Source: Helicobacter cynogastricus (lineage in GTDB: Bacteria > Campylobacterota > Campylobacteria > Campylobacterales > Helicobacteraceae). From it: 51,818 bases of DNA. The first letter of the stretch is position 1, and each line of letters starts with the position of its first letter. A program made the translations under genes and the position numbers. Positions 43,600 to 50,212 of the stretch are shown piece after piece. The DNA is taken from positions 504,470-556,287 of the forward strand of contig NZ_FZMQ01000005.1 of assembly GCF_900197855.1 (NCBI RefSeq), in the 5' to 3' direction. The notes beneath the pieces were generated by a model. The model was not told where the DNA came from. It made no database searches and worked only from the letters and a program-made list of their open reading frames with translations.

Positions 43600-43735
43600 G
43601 CTATTTCTTTGTTGGCAGTATTGGGTTTGTTTGGAATGAGGAGTTGGTGAAAAATGTGTAGCCCCCATACTAATTGCTACTTAGGTGTTAAATACCAAGC
43701 CTCACGATTATACCAACCAACACTCAAAACTCTCC

Positions 43736-43791
43736 ATACTCCCTACACTTTCCCACACTTAAAAAGCGCAGTGTCATCGCTACAAGAGAGG
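43736..43791 (-). pseudogene. Decayed 3' fragment of 5S rRNA
   Basis: On the minus strand this stretch aligns with the 3' ~50 bases of the intact 5S gene at 49863-49980. Shared blocks are CTCTCT, CGATGAyACTGC, CTTT, GTGGGAAAGT and AGGG, about 38 matches over about 53 columns by eye. The 5' half of 5S is absent; the sequence there is the end of the MFS gene, whose stop (43780-43782) lies inside the relic. This suggests a past rRNA copy or a recombination joint. Confidence 0.6.
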
Positions 43792-44937
43792 ATAACACTT
43801 TAGCACAAAGAGCATTCCAAAAACCCCAATCACCCCCAACATCACTCCCTGCAACACCGCCCAACTCCCATAGACAAGAATCAAACCCACAGACGAGCTA
43901 GCGCACAAATTTACCCCAAAGACAAACATGCTATTTAGCCCTTGTAGGCGCAGTTTGTGATCGGATTTAGTGGCATTGAGCATAAAAGTGCCTCCATTAA
44001 AACTGAGTGCCCAACCTACTCCTGCTAACATCAAGCATGCCCAAAAGGCTAACAAGTTTGCACTACAGAGAGCAATGACGCTAGCTCCCACATAGCACAA
44101 TATGCCCAACACGATTAAGTATGTAGGGCTTAAGCTTTTGCTAACAAAAGCTAAAAACAAACTAGGCGCATACATGGCAATAAAATGCGCGACTAACACG
44201 CTTTTAGTTTGAGTATGGCTAAAATGAGAAGCACGCATGGCTAGCGGGGTAACGTTCATCACCAAAGTCATTAAGCCAAAGCCTAGCGCACACGCACAGG
44301 TAGCTAAGAGAAAATGAGGTTCTTTGAGGAGGGTCTTCATGGACACTTTGGGACTTTCTTTGGCACTAAAGGGTTTTAATTTTAGAAAAAAGCTAAATGC
44401 CATATTAAGCGCGCAGAGTAAGCCCGCAAAAACAAAAGAGCCCACAAAGGGCACGCTAAAGAGATTAACCCCCATGTTGCCTAAATTAGGTCCTAAAATA
44501 CCTCCTATGATCCCCCCGCTCACCACGAGAGCGGTAGCCCTATTTTGGGTGTTTTGATAGCTAAAGTTAATGGCTTCTATTGCCAAAAAGCGGTAAAACT
44601 GATTGAGTGCACTAAAAAAACCCAGCAAGAAGGTCGCTAAACAAAAGAGCAGAAAGCTTTTGGCAAACAAGGCTATAATAGCTAAGCTACCACCCATCAC
44701 GCCGAGTAAAGACGCGCCTACAAAGGCTCTTTTTCTCCCCCATCTTTGAAAGATTGAAGCGGCAAACAACACTGCCACAAACGCCCCACAAAGGGTAGCC
44801 GAAATGGGCAGAGTGGCTAGAGTGGTGTGCCCTAAAAGCCACTGCCCCGCGAGCGCACTACTAAAGGTCAAAAGCGACACCACCGCTCCACTAAAACCTT
44901 GTCCTAAGAATAAAAAAAGGATATTTTGATTGAACAT
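43780..44937 (-). CDS. Major facilitator superfamily transporter
   Basis: A 385-residue protein with about 12 hydrophobic segments and the MFS loop motif in the form 'ASIFQRWGRKRAFVGASLLGVMGG' (about residues 60-83, a GxxxDRxGRR variant). 'IGGILGPNLGNMGVNL' resembles the helix 5 motif of drug-proton antiporters. The substrate is unknown. It lies upstream of neuB, but a promoter and dyad separate them, so a link to sialic acid export is not supported. Its 3' end is joined to the 5S-like fragment. Confidence 0.85.
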   Translation of the reverse strand: MFNQNILFLFLGQGFSGAVVSLLTFSSALAGQWLLGHTTLATLPISATLCGAFVAVLFAASIFQRWGRKRAFVGASLLGVMGGSLAIIALFAKSFLLFCLATFLLGFFSALNQFYRFLAIEAINFSYQNTQNRATALVVSGGIIGGILGPNLGNMGVNLFSVPFVGSFVFAGLLCALNMAFSFFLKLKPFSAKESPKVSMKTLLKEPHFLLATCACALGFGLMTLVMNVTPLAMRASHFSHTQTKSVLVAHFIAMYAPSLFLAFVSKSLSPTYLIVLGILCYVGASVIALCSANLLAFWACLMLAGVGWALSFNGGTFMLNATKSDHKLRLQGLNSMFVFGVNLCASSSVGLILVYGSWAVLQGVMLGVIGVFGMLFVLKCYPLL

Positions 44938-45055
44938 GGGAGGGATTTTAGCGCGTTTTTGTATAACCCCATGCTTTTTCTAGTCTCTGCTTTGAGCACT
45001 TCAATTCTCTGTTAGTTTTTCTAGGGTTTTTGTGCGCGCTTTAATCTCCACATGT

Positions 45056-45061
45056 TAGAAT
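45056..45061 (+). promoter_or_regulatory. Extended -10 (TGTTAGAAT) for the Kiwa-like pair
   Basis: The 13-base string CATGTTAGAATGT is identical to that at the VacA-like gene promoter on the other strand. Transcription would start near 45068, which argues against the ATG at 45052. Confidence 0.5.
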
Positions 45062-45090
45062 GTCTCAGTGTATTTTGCATGGTTGAGGGT

Positions 45091-45648
45091 ATGAGCGTGA
45101 GGGTATTTTTACCCTTATTTTACTTTGTCTATGTGCTTATGGCACTCACGCCTGCAGGAATCATTTTTTGCTTGCACAATGCGACTTTTACGCTCTTAGA
45201 ACTCGCTTTTGTTTTGCTAGGGGGGTTAGTCTGTGCTTTGTTGTCTCGCCTATACATATGTTTTGTTGAAAAGCATATTGCACCCTCCGATGAAATGCGC
45301 GCTGTGGAGATGGTAGAAGTGGCCGAGCCTAAATATATTCCTGTTTATATTGCCTATTTTGTAATTGCGGTCAGTCTTGAAAATTGGTTCATGTTTGCGG
45401 TGGTGTTTATCATCATTTATCTTTTAATTCTCAAAGGGAAGTTTTCCTATTTTAATCCCTACCTTTTGTTTTTTGGGTACCATTTTTACGAGGTTGCTAT
45501 CGATCCTAGCCAAATCACCAGTGATTCCCACATGTACGCAAAATATAAGGTGTTTTTGATCTCAAAAAGAAAGCTCAAAATAGAAAAGCAATATCCAAAG
45601 CTCATTAGACTCAATGATTTCGTTTTTTTAGATAAGGAAAAGGAATAA
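45091..45648 (+). CDS. Four-helix membrane protein, candidate KwaA (Kiwa defence)
   Basis: A protein of about 185 residues with four hydrophobic helices in two hairpins ('VFLPLFYFVYVLMALTPAG', 'ELAFVLLGGLVCALLSRLYI', 'YIPVYIAYFVIAVSL', 'WFMFAVVFIIIYLLIL'). A cytoplasmic tail follows with 'NPYLLFFGYHFYEV' and 'KVFLISKRKLK...LIRLNDFVFL'. Size, topology, tail pattern and the two-gene order match KwaA of the Kiwa anti-phage system, a membrane sensor that assembles with cytosolic KwaB. This is from memory of the family, not a search. The frame is open from ATG 45052, but the -10 at 45056 favours ATG 45091 or GTG 45097 (GAGGG seven bases upstream). The partner gene begins two bases after the stop. 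Confidence 0.6.
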   Translation: MSVRVFLPLFYFVYVLMALTPAGIIFCLHNATFTLLELAFVLLGGLVCALLSRLYICFVEKHIAPSDEMRAVEMVEVAEPKYIPVYIAYFVIAVSLENWFMFAVVFIIIYLLILKGKFSYFNPYLLFFGYHFYEVAIDPSQITSDSHMYAKYKVFLISKRKLKIEKQYPKLIRLNDFVFLDKEKE

Positions 45649-45650
45649 GC

Positions 45651-46541
45651 ATGCTCTATGTTCAGATACGGGGGAAAATCTATTGTGTGAGCGATCAGTC
45701 TTTGAAGGGAATATGGAATTTTAAGGCATATGAGAATCGCCAAGAGGTGGATTATATCAAAGGGCATGGGAGAAATCTACAAAAAGGAGAGGTGTTTTCT
45801 ATGCAAGCCCCTCTTGAGGCTCTCAAAGATTACAGGCTTGTGATATCTGGCGAAACATCTAGTATCAATGCTGTTAGCAAGGATATTTTAGAAAAAAATA
45901 AAGAAAATAAGAGGAACGAATCTAAGGTGTTATTTGTCCGCGTAAAAGAAGAAAATAACCTCAAATTATATTTTCAAACGATCAAGCAGGGTTCTATTAT
46001 TAAGAAAAATTCCATCTCTTTTTTCAATACCAATGGCATGGCACATATTGACGACAAGCCAATTATTCTAATCCAAAATCGCACAGATGTTTATTGGAAT
46101 CAGGCAACAGGGAAGCTTTATTTTAGACAAATTGAGGATGTGGAGCGTGTGTTGCCCTACTTTTTTGAAGATAAGGTTCGAGAAATTAAACAAGGGCTCA
46201 AAGACATCAGGGACTCTAATTACTCGTATTTGCGTTTAAACTTAGATCCGAATGAAATTACATCTGCTATGCCAAAAGCAAAACTCGTTAGAATAGAATT
46301 TTTGCTTCAAAAGGGGCACTTGGAAATATTCAAAGATGATAGAAATCTAAGTAAGCGGGATGATTATTTCGTATATGCCAAGCAATATAAGTCTCCAATA
46401 CTTAAAGGTGGAAAACTCATAATTTGCGAAGTATCTGATTTAGATGAGCTCCATCACATCATCTTTGAGGCTTATTACACTACAAGAATAGGGGGACAAG
46501 AACAGCGGGTCGTTGCCGCTTTTAATGCAAAAAAGCGCTAA
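45651..46541 (+). CDS. Cytosolic partner, candidate KwaB (DUF4868-like)
   Basis: A 296-residue soluble protein without signal or membrane segments. The middle ('KPIILIQNRTDVYW', 'GKLYFRQIEDVERVLPYFFEDKVREI', about 135-180) and the C-terminal 'GKLIICEVSDLDELHHIIFEAYYTT' (about 252-276) resemble the DUF4868 layout of KwaB as I remember it. KwaB binds DNA and acts as the effector of KwaA. The ATG follows the membrane gene by two bases, with AAGGAA upstream. Base composition is visibly more AT-rich (many AAA, ATT codons) than the flanking core genes, consistent with transfer. If not KwaB, it is an unknown cytosolic partner of a membrane protein. Confidence 0.55.
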   Translation: MLYVQIRGKIYCVSDQSLKGIWNFKAYENRQEVDYIKGHGRNLQKGEVFSMQAPLEALKDYRLVISGETSSINAVSKDILEKNKENKRNESKVLFVRVKEENNLKLYFQTIKQGSIIKKNSISFFNTNGMAHIDDKPIILIQNRTDVYWNQATGKLYFRQIEDVERVLPYFFEDKVREIKQGLKDIRDSNYSYLRLNLDPNEITSAMPKAKLVRIEFLLQKGHLEIFKDDRNLSKRDDYFVYAKQYKSPILKGGKLIICEVSDLDELHHIIFEAYYTTRIGGQEQRVVAAFNAKKR

Positions 46542-46651
46542 ACCCAACCTGTTGCTGTGAAGTATCCAAAAAATAGAGTGGCATAAGGACATATAAAGTC
46601 AAGTCTAAGAATTATCTCTCACCTCCACCCCCATACCCCTGCATTTTAGTC

Positions 46652-47932
46652 TCACTTTGCTTTAGTCCTGCAGATCAAAACCCTTGCAAATTTTTCCTTG
46701 CCCTCAATATAAGGGACATATTTTGATAGTTTGACAATTTTAAACCCACACTCCAGCACACCATTTAAAATTTGGCGTGCAGACACGGCAAAAGGCGCAT
46801 CATAATCGCTAGGGATATAGTTATTATCCACAAGCAACACCCCGCCATCATCAAATCTTTTATAGCTATCTGGGATTTGCTCTAGGAGCATAAGTCTTAG
46901 CCGTGCAATATTAGCTCTATTTTTGATAGGAAAATTGGTGAAAAAATGCGCAGCAGCACGCACTACTTGGCGCTTAGGAGTTAAAAACCAATCCACACTA
47001 TGAAAGCCCGCCCATGCCTTCTTTTTGGCAAAGTAAGGGATAAAGGCGGTATTGACGCAATTTGTGATATTGGAGAGGATGATGAATTTCTTTTTGCTTT
47101 GAATGAGGATTTGCCAATATTTTATGGCGCGCGAAAAGGGCGGGTTGGTGCAGACAATGTCGGCTTCTTCATTCAAAATTCTTAAGGACTCCGTCTCTTC
47201 AAAGCCGCCATTATAATTTGGCGGGGTGTGCTTGATCTCACTCGCCCCCTCTTTGGTAAAAATATAGCCCTTTTTGCCCGCATGGAATAAATCCCGCTTA
47301 CTGCCATAATGCGTGCAGATGAGTTTTTTCAGCTTGAGCCTGAAAAAGTGCTTTAAGAAATACAGGGCAAAGGCACTGGAGTCGGTATAATCTCTATTCT
47401 CTCCGATCGCATCATCGCAGTTACAAAACACGACCTTGTCTTGCCATATTTTTAGAGGGTAGCAGGATAGCTCTTTTTCCACATCCTCATACCTTGTATA
47501 AAACTCATCATCTTTAACTTCTCTGGCTTTGTCTAGTAGGGTCTTTCTAGTAACGCCCCGATCAATCATGCTGGGCGTGACTAAGGGCTTGGGCTCTTTT
47601 TTTGGCTTGGGGGGTTTGATGTTGATTTGGGCGATGAAACCCGGGTGAGCTTTGATGTAGCTTAGATAATTCTCAAAAAGGCTAGGGTTATAAAAATAAA
47701 TTTCGCGGCTCTGTATTTCTCTTAAATGCGCAAAGGCGTTTTTAATGTCTTGCTCTATTTGGCGCATATTAGCCACTTCACAAGTGAAAAGATAGCTATA
47801 AGTGTTCTCTTGGGATTGCCCCGTAATGTTATTGTATTCTTTAAGCCGTCTTTTTAGGTCATTGGTGATACCCATTTTGCATTTGCTAGGTTCTAGGCTG
47901 GATTGGACAATGTAGAGGTATTGTTTGGGCAT
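46652..47932 (-). CDS. GIY-YIG/T5orf172-like domain fused to an EcoRI-type adenine methyltransferase
   Basis: A 426-residue two-domain protein. Residues 1-95 resemble the T5orf172/MUG113 branch of GIY-YIG nucleases: 'YLYIVQSS', 'KMGITNDLKRRLKEYN', a central Glu in 'MRQIEQDIKNAF' and 'REIYFYN'. Residues 135-420 match the EcoRI-methylase family: 'DEFYTRYEDVEKEL' (142-155), 'VVFCNCDDAIGEN', 'LKKLICTHYG', 'ETESLRILNEEADIVCTNPPFS' with the catalytic NPPF (263-266), 'KKFIILSNITNCVNTAFIPYF' and 'AAAHFFTNFPI'. The combination suggests a one-polypeptide modification enzyme with possible cleavage activity; whether the first domain cuts DNA is unknown. ATG 47932 has AAAGGTGG just upstream and a TAAAAT box at 47963-47968. 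Confidence 0.8.
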   Translation of the reverse strand: MPKQYLYIVQSSLEPSKCKMGITNDLKRRLKEYNNITGQSQENTYSYLFTCEVANMRQIEQDIKNAFAHLREIQSREIYFYNPSLFENYLSYIKAHPGFIAQINIKPPKPKKEPKPLVTPSMIDRGVTRKTLLDKAREVKDDEFYTRYEDVEKELSCYPLKIWQDKVVFCNCDDAIGENRDYTDSSAFALYFLKHFFRLKLKKLICTHYGSKRDLFHAGKKGYIFTKEGASEIKHTPPNYNGGFEETESLRILNEEADIVCTNPPFSRAIKYWQILIQSKKKFIILSNITNCVNTAFIPYFAKKKAWAGFHSVDWFLTPKRQVVRAAAHFFTNFPIKNRANIARLRLMLLEQIPDSYKRFDDGGVLLVDNNYIPSDYDAPFAVSARQILNGVLECGFKIVKLSKYVPYIEGKEKFARVLICRTKAK

Positions 47933-47962
47933 AAGACCACCTTTAAGAGTTTGCAAAGAGGC

Positions 47963-47968
47963 ATTTTA
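47963..47968 (-). promoter_or_regulatory. -10 element (TAAAAT) for the methyltransferase fusion
   Basis: TAAAAT on the minus strand, 31 bases before the ATG at 47932, in the 114-base gap after the PUA/EVE-like gene, so the methyltransferase may have its own transcript. Confidence 0.45.
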
Positions 47969-48017
47969 GCACAAGGTTAACTATAAATTTAAGACTTGAT
48001 GCGCCCCCATCTTGCCC

Positions 48018-48032
48018 ACCCTTATAAAGGGT
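48018..48032. repeat. Inverted repeat ACCCTT-ATA-AAGGGT after the PUA/EVE-like gene
   Basis: A six-pair stem with a three-base loop about 15 bases after the stop at 48047. No T-run follows on the minus strand. The surrounding CCCACCCTT..AAAGGG string also resembles the 3' stem of 5S rRNA. Confidence 0.4.
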
Positions 48033-48046
48033 AACAAGGGAGATTT

Positions 48047-48568
48047 TTAAACTAAAACAATCCTTTCACCTTTAGCCTTTAAGGCTTCTTGCACCTTTTT
48101 AAACCACTCCTTAACGATTTGGGTGCTTGGTGTGCCCTCTGTGCATCTAGTTAAAGTTTCTTGCCATTCTGGAAATTTTAGACCGGCTTTCATCTCCTCA
48201 CGCATCATATCTAAAATCTTAACAGGCCGTCTGTAGGTGATCCAATCCACTAAGGGGCTTTCTTTTTCTGTGGTATAAAAACTTCGATCCTTGCGAATAT
48301 CATACGCCCCACCGATAACCTGCGTTAAGGCGATGAGTTTATTGCCTTTTCTTATCGCCACAATGTCATTAACTCGCATTGCACTGAGAAAATTCCTGAT
48401 GAATGCAGATGCCCTCTTATTCTTCCAATTTTCTGGCTGACCATACAAGCCAATGAAACGATATGTTTCTAAGATTTTATGCACATCCCAATTTTGGTTC
48501 TCCGTGCCCGGATGCATTTGCATGTGCCAAAATCCTTGAAAAGGGACATTTGAAACATCTACAAACAT
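48047..48568 (-). CDS. Small PUA/EVE-like (McrB-N-type) protein
   Basis: A 173-residue soluble protein. The pattern 'GFWHMQMHPGTENQNWDVHKIL', 'IGLYG', 'ASAFIRNFLSAMRVNDIVAIRKGNKLIALTQVIGGAYDI' fits the PUA-like barrel shared by EVE, YTH and McrB N-terminal domains, which read modified bases in DNA or RNA. A helical C-terminus follows. There is no nuclease or ATPase domain. ATG 48568 has GGAGG five bases upstream. It lies upstream of, and in the same direction as, the methyltransferase fusion, which suggests it senses modified or foreign nucleic acid in the same system. Assignment is by pattern recognition only. Confidence 0.6.
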   Translation of the reverse strand: MFVDVSNVPFQGFWHMQMHPGTENQNWDVHKILETYRFIGLYGQPENWKNKRASAFIRNFLSAMRVNDIVAIRKGNKLIALTQVIGGAYDIRKDRSFYTTEKESPLVDWITYRRPVKILDMMREEMKAGLKFPEWQETLTRCTEGTPSTQIVKEWFKKVQEALKAKGERIVLV

Positions 48569-48636
48569 CAAAACCTCCTCATTTTATATTCATGTACCCT
48601 TACCCCATCCTTAACTTTAGCCCCCTAAAATCCATA

Positions 48637-48642
48637 ATTTTA
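48637..48642 (-). promoter_or_regulatory. -10 element (TAAAAT) for the PUA/EVE-like gene
   Basis: TAAAAT on the minus strand in the gap after tsdA, about 70 bases before the ATG at 48568. A second AT-rich box closer to the gene overlaps the ribosome-binding region and fits less well. Confidence 0.35.
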
Positions 48643-48687
48643 GCCTTAAGGATTATCGCACATAAAACTTAAAGATTGGCATTTGGA

Positions 48688-49671
48688 CTATTTTTGCATT
48701 TTATCATAGGGTCCATATTTGTGTTGCGTTGTTGAGAATGAATCATCATACGATCCAGTATCCATATCTAAAGGCTTGATTCTTCTATCAGGAAAATCTT
48801 TTTCTCGATTTTTCTTGATAGGGCGTTTTTGAGAGTTAATATAACTTGCCACATCATAAGCTTCTTCTAGTGTCAGTGTTGGATTGCCCAAAGGCATACT
48901 TGCTTTGATGTAAGAGGCTGCTTTGATGAGTCGATACATGCCTGCACCAGTATTATAAGAATCTTTACCCCATAGAGGAGGATAGAGATAATAGCCACCC
49001 TTTCTTTCTTTATTTTTGACTCCTAGACCATTTTCTTGATGGCAAGCCGCACATTTTTCCAGGTAAACAACTTTTCCTTTCTTAGGATCAGCGGGACGGC
49101 TTAAAAATGCGATTTTTTCCACTCCTTGACCCTTTGTTTTTGCACCCACAGGAATACCTTGGGAAATCCAATGCATGTAAGCTACCATCGCTCTCATCTC
49201 TTTAGAATCAAAAGGCAACTTTCTTCCATCCATGCTTCTTTCAAAACAACCATTGATGCGTTCTTCAAGCGTAACGACAGCATCGGGGCGTGGGCTATGT
49301 TGTGGGTAACGCCCATAAATGCCTACAAACCCTGCACGATTAGGCACACTTCCACCTAAAGCGTGGCAACTAGAACAAGAAAGATTGTTTCCTGCAAAAC
49401 GCTTTTTTGGATCTTTGGCCTGAGGCCCTACATAATATGCAGTCTCATTCAGAATTTTATTCCCCAAGATGACTAATTGCGCATACTTGGAATCCTTTGG
49501 CATCATGTTTTCATCGATATAACCATCATCTTGCAAGGCTTTAGGCGTAGTCCATTCGCTTTGTGGTAAATTAATTCCTGTGGCTTGCTTGGTTTGTAAA
49601 GCTTGTTTGTCAAACGCCCCAAGATTTGCATATAGGGCAAGAATTGAAGCTATAAAGATAAACTTTTTGAT
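48688..49671 (-). CDS. tsdA: TsdA-type dihaem cytochrome c (thiosulfate dehydrogenase / tetrathionate reductase), probable ATC start
   Basis: A periplasmic dihaem cytochrome of 327 residues. Haem motifs are CSSCH (99-103) and CAACH (207-211). The TsdA hallmark 'RINGCFERSMDGRKLP' (Cys about 142, the axial thiolate of haem 1 in characterised TsdA) and 'EMRAMVAYMHWISQGIPVGAKTKGQG' are present. It should oxidise thiosulfate to tetrathionate or do the reverse. The signal peptide 'KKFIFIASILALYANLGA' begins right after an ATC codon at 49671. AAAGGAG stands five bases upstream, and no ATG, GTG or TTG lies in frame between the previous stop and that ATC. The first standard start (TTG 49536) would delete the signal peptide. 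ATC is therefore the likely start, or a mutated ATG. Confidence 0.85.
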   Translation of the reverse strand: MKKFIFIASILALYANLGAFDKQALQTKQATGINLPQSEWTTPKALQDDGYIDENMMPKDSKYAQLVILGNKILNETAYYVGPQAKDPKKRFAGNNLSCSSCHALGGSVPNRAGFVGIYGRYPQHSPRPDAVVTLEERINGCFERSMDGRKLPFDSKEMRAMVAYMHWISQGIPVGAKTKGQGVEKIAFLSRPADPKKGKVVYLEKCAACHQENGLGVKNKERKGGYYLYPPLWGKDSYNTGAGMYRLIKAASYIKASMPLGNPTLTLEEAYDVASYINSQKRPIKKNREKDFPDRRIKPLDMDTGSYDDSFSTTQHKYGPYDKMQK

Positions 49672-49718
49672 GGTGTCTCCTTTAAGCCTGTGAGCGATAT
49701 TTAGAAAATGAGAAAATT

Positions 49719-49724
49719 ATTATA
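49719..49724 (-). promoter_or_regulatory. -10 element (TATAAT) for tsdA
   Basis: A perfect TATAAT on the minus strand about 50 bases before the tsdA start. The octamer repeat array lies 53-105 bases upstream of it. Confidence 0.55.
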
Positions 49725-49776
49725 GCTTTTTATTAGGCTTGAAAGAGCTTAAAGACTTTTTACTTACTTTCAATCG

Positions 49777-49824
49777 TTGAGAAATTGAGAAATTGAGAAA
49801 TTGAGAAATTGAGAAATTGAGAAA
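49777..49824. repeat. Six-copy octamer tandem repeat (TTGAGAAA)
   Basis: Six exact copies of TTGAGAAA (minus strand TTTCTCAA) in the gap between 5S rRNA and tsdA. Not in a reading frame; it lies between two promoter-like boxes (49719-49724 and 49824-49829) that both point toward tsdA. Confidence 0.9.
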
Positions 49825-49829
49825 TTGTA
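49824..49829 (-). promoter_or_regulatory. Extended -10 (TGCTACAAT) abutting the octamer array
   Basis: On the minus strand TACAAT with an upstream TG is followed directly by the octamer repeats. If active, transcription would start inside the array and the repeats would form the 5' leader of tsdA. Confidence 0.35.
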
Positions 49830-49862
49830 GCATAAAAAACTAAAAAACACTTTAAAAACAAC
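49830..49862 (-). terminator. T-rich 3' flank of 5S rRNA (rRNA transcript end)
   Basis: After the 5S end the minus strand runs through three T-blocks (TTTTT, TTTTTT, TTTTTT). The 5S terminal helix just before it can act as the terminator stem. Confidence 0.5.
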
Positions 49863-49980
49863 TCCCCCGCATCACCCTACTTTCCCACCCTTGCAAAGGG
49901 CAGTATCATCGGCGTTAGAGAGCTTGACTTCCAGGTTCGGGATGGGGCTGGGTATTTCCTCTCCACTAGGGACACGGGGA
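49863..49980 (-). rRNA. rrf: 5S ribosomal RNA
   Basis: About 118 bases on the minus strand. The 5' end reads CCCCGTGTCCCTAGTGGAG and the 3' end GATGCGGGGG; these pair as helix I. The conserved loop 'CCCATCCCGAACCTGGAAGT' is present. It follows 23S in the same direction with a spacer of about 230 bases. Ends are estimated from pairing. Confidence 0.93.
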
Positions 49981-49999
49981 AAAGCAAGAAGCTTTTCTA

Positions 50000-50102
50000 G
50001 GTGTTGCTAGCTCAAAAAGCCAAACTCTAAGAGTTTTAAAAACCTTCAGAGAGGCTAGACCCCACTAGGCTTGAGTTTCTCTTAAGAGAGAAGGGCAACA
50101 CC
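50000..50102. other. 23S-5S spacer with a long-range processing stem
   Basis: Within the spacer (49981-50212) GGTGTTGC at 50000-50007 can pair with GCAACACC at 50095-50102. A 14-base near-palindrome (TCTCTTAAGAGAGA) lies near 50078-50091. Such stems are typical RNase III processing sites. No tRNA is seen in the spacer. Confidence 0.5.
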
Positions 50103-50212
50103 CCTTGAAAGACAGATGCCATTCTAGCAATTTGTCCTCAAGCTGTCAATAACCTACGCTCCAGTTCCTACAAAGCTTTGATTACACTCAACAAGGCGGT
50201 GATACCTTATCA

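Noticed and set aside
43780..44937. MFS transporter as a sialic acid exporter of the neu cluster
   Set aside because: It is separated from neuB by a promoter and a dyad, and the sequence gives no substrate information, so only the family call is kept.
45651..46541. Toxin-antitoxin pair reading of the 45.1-46.5 kb genes
   Set aside because: The membrane protein has four helices and a long tail and the partner is almost 300 residues, both larger than typical TA components; the Kiwa-like reading fits better.
49777..49824. Possible CRISPR array
   Set aside because: The unit is only eight bases, there are no spacers and no cas genes nearby; it is a simple tandem repeat.
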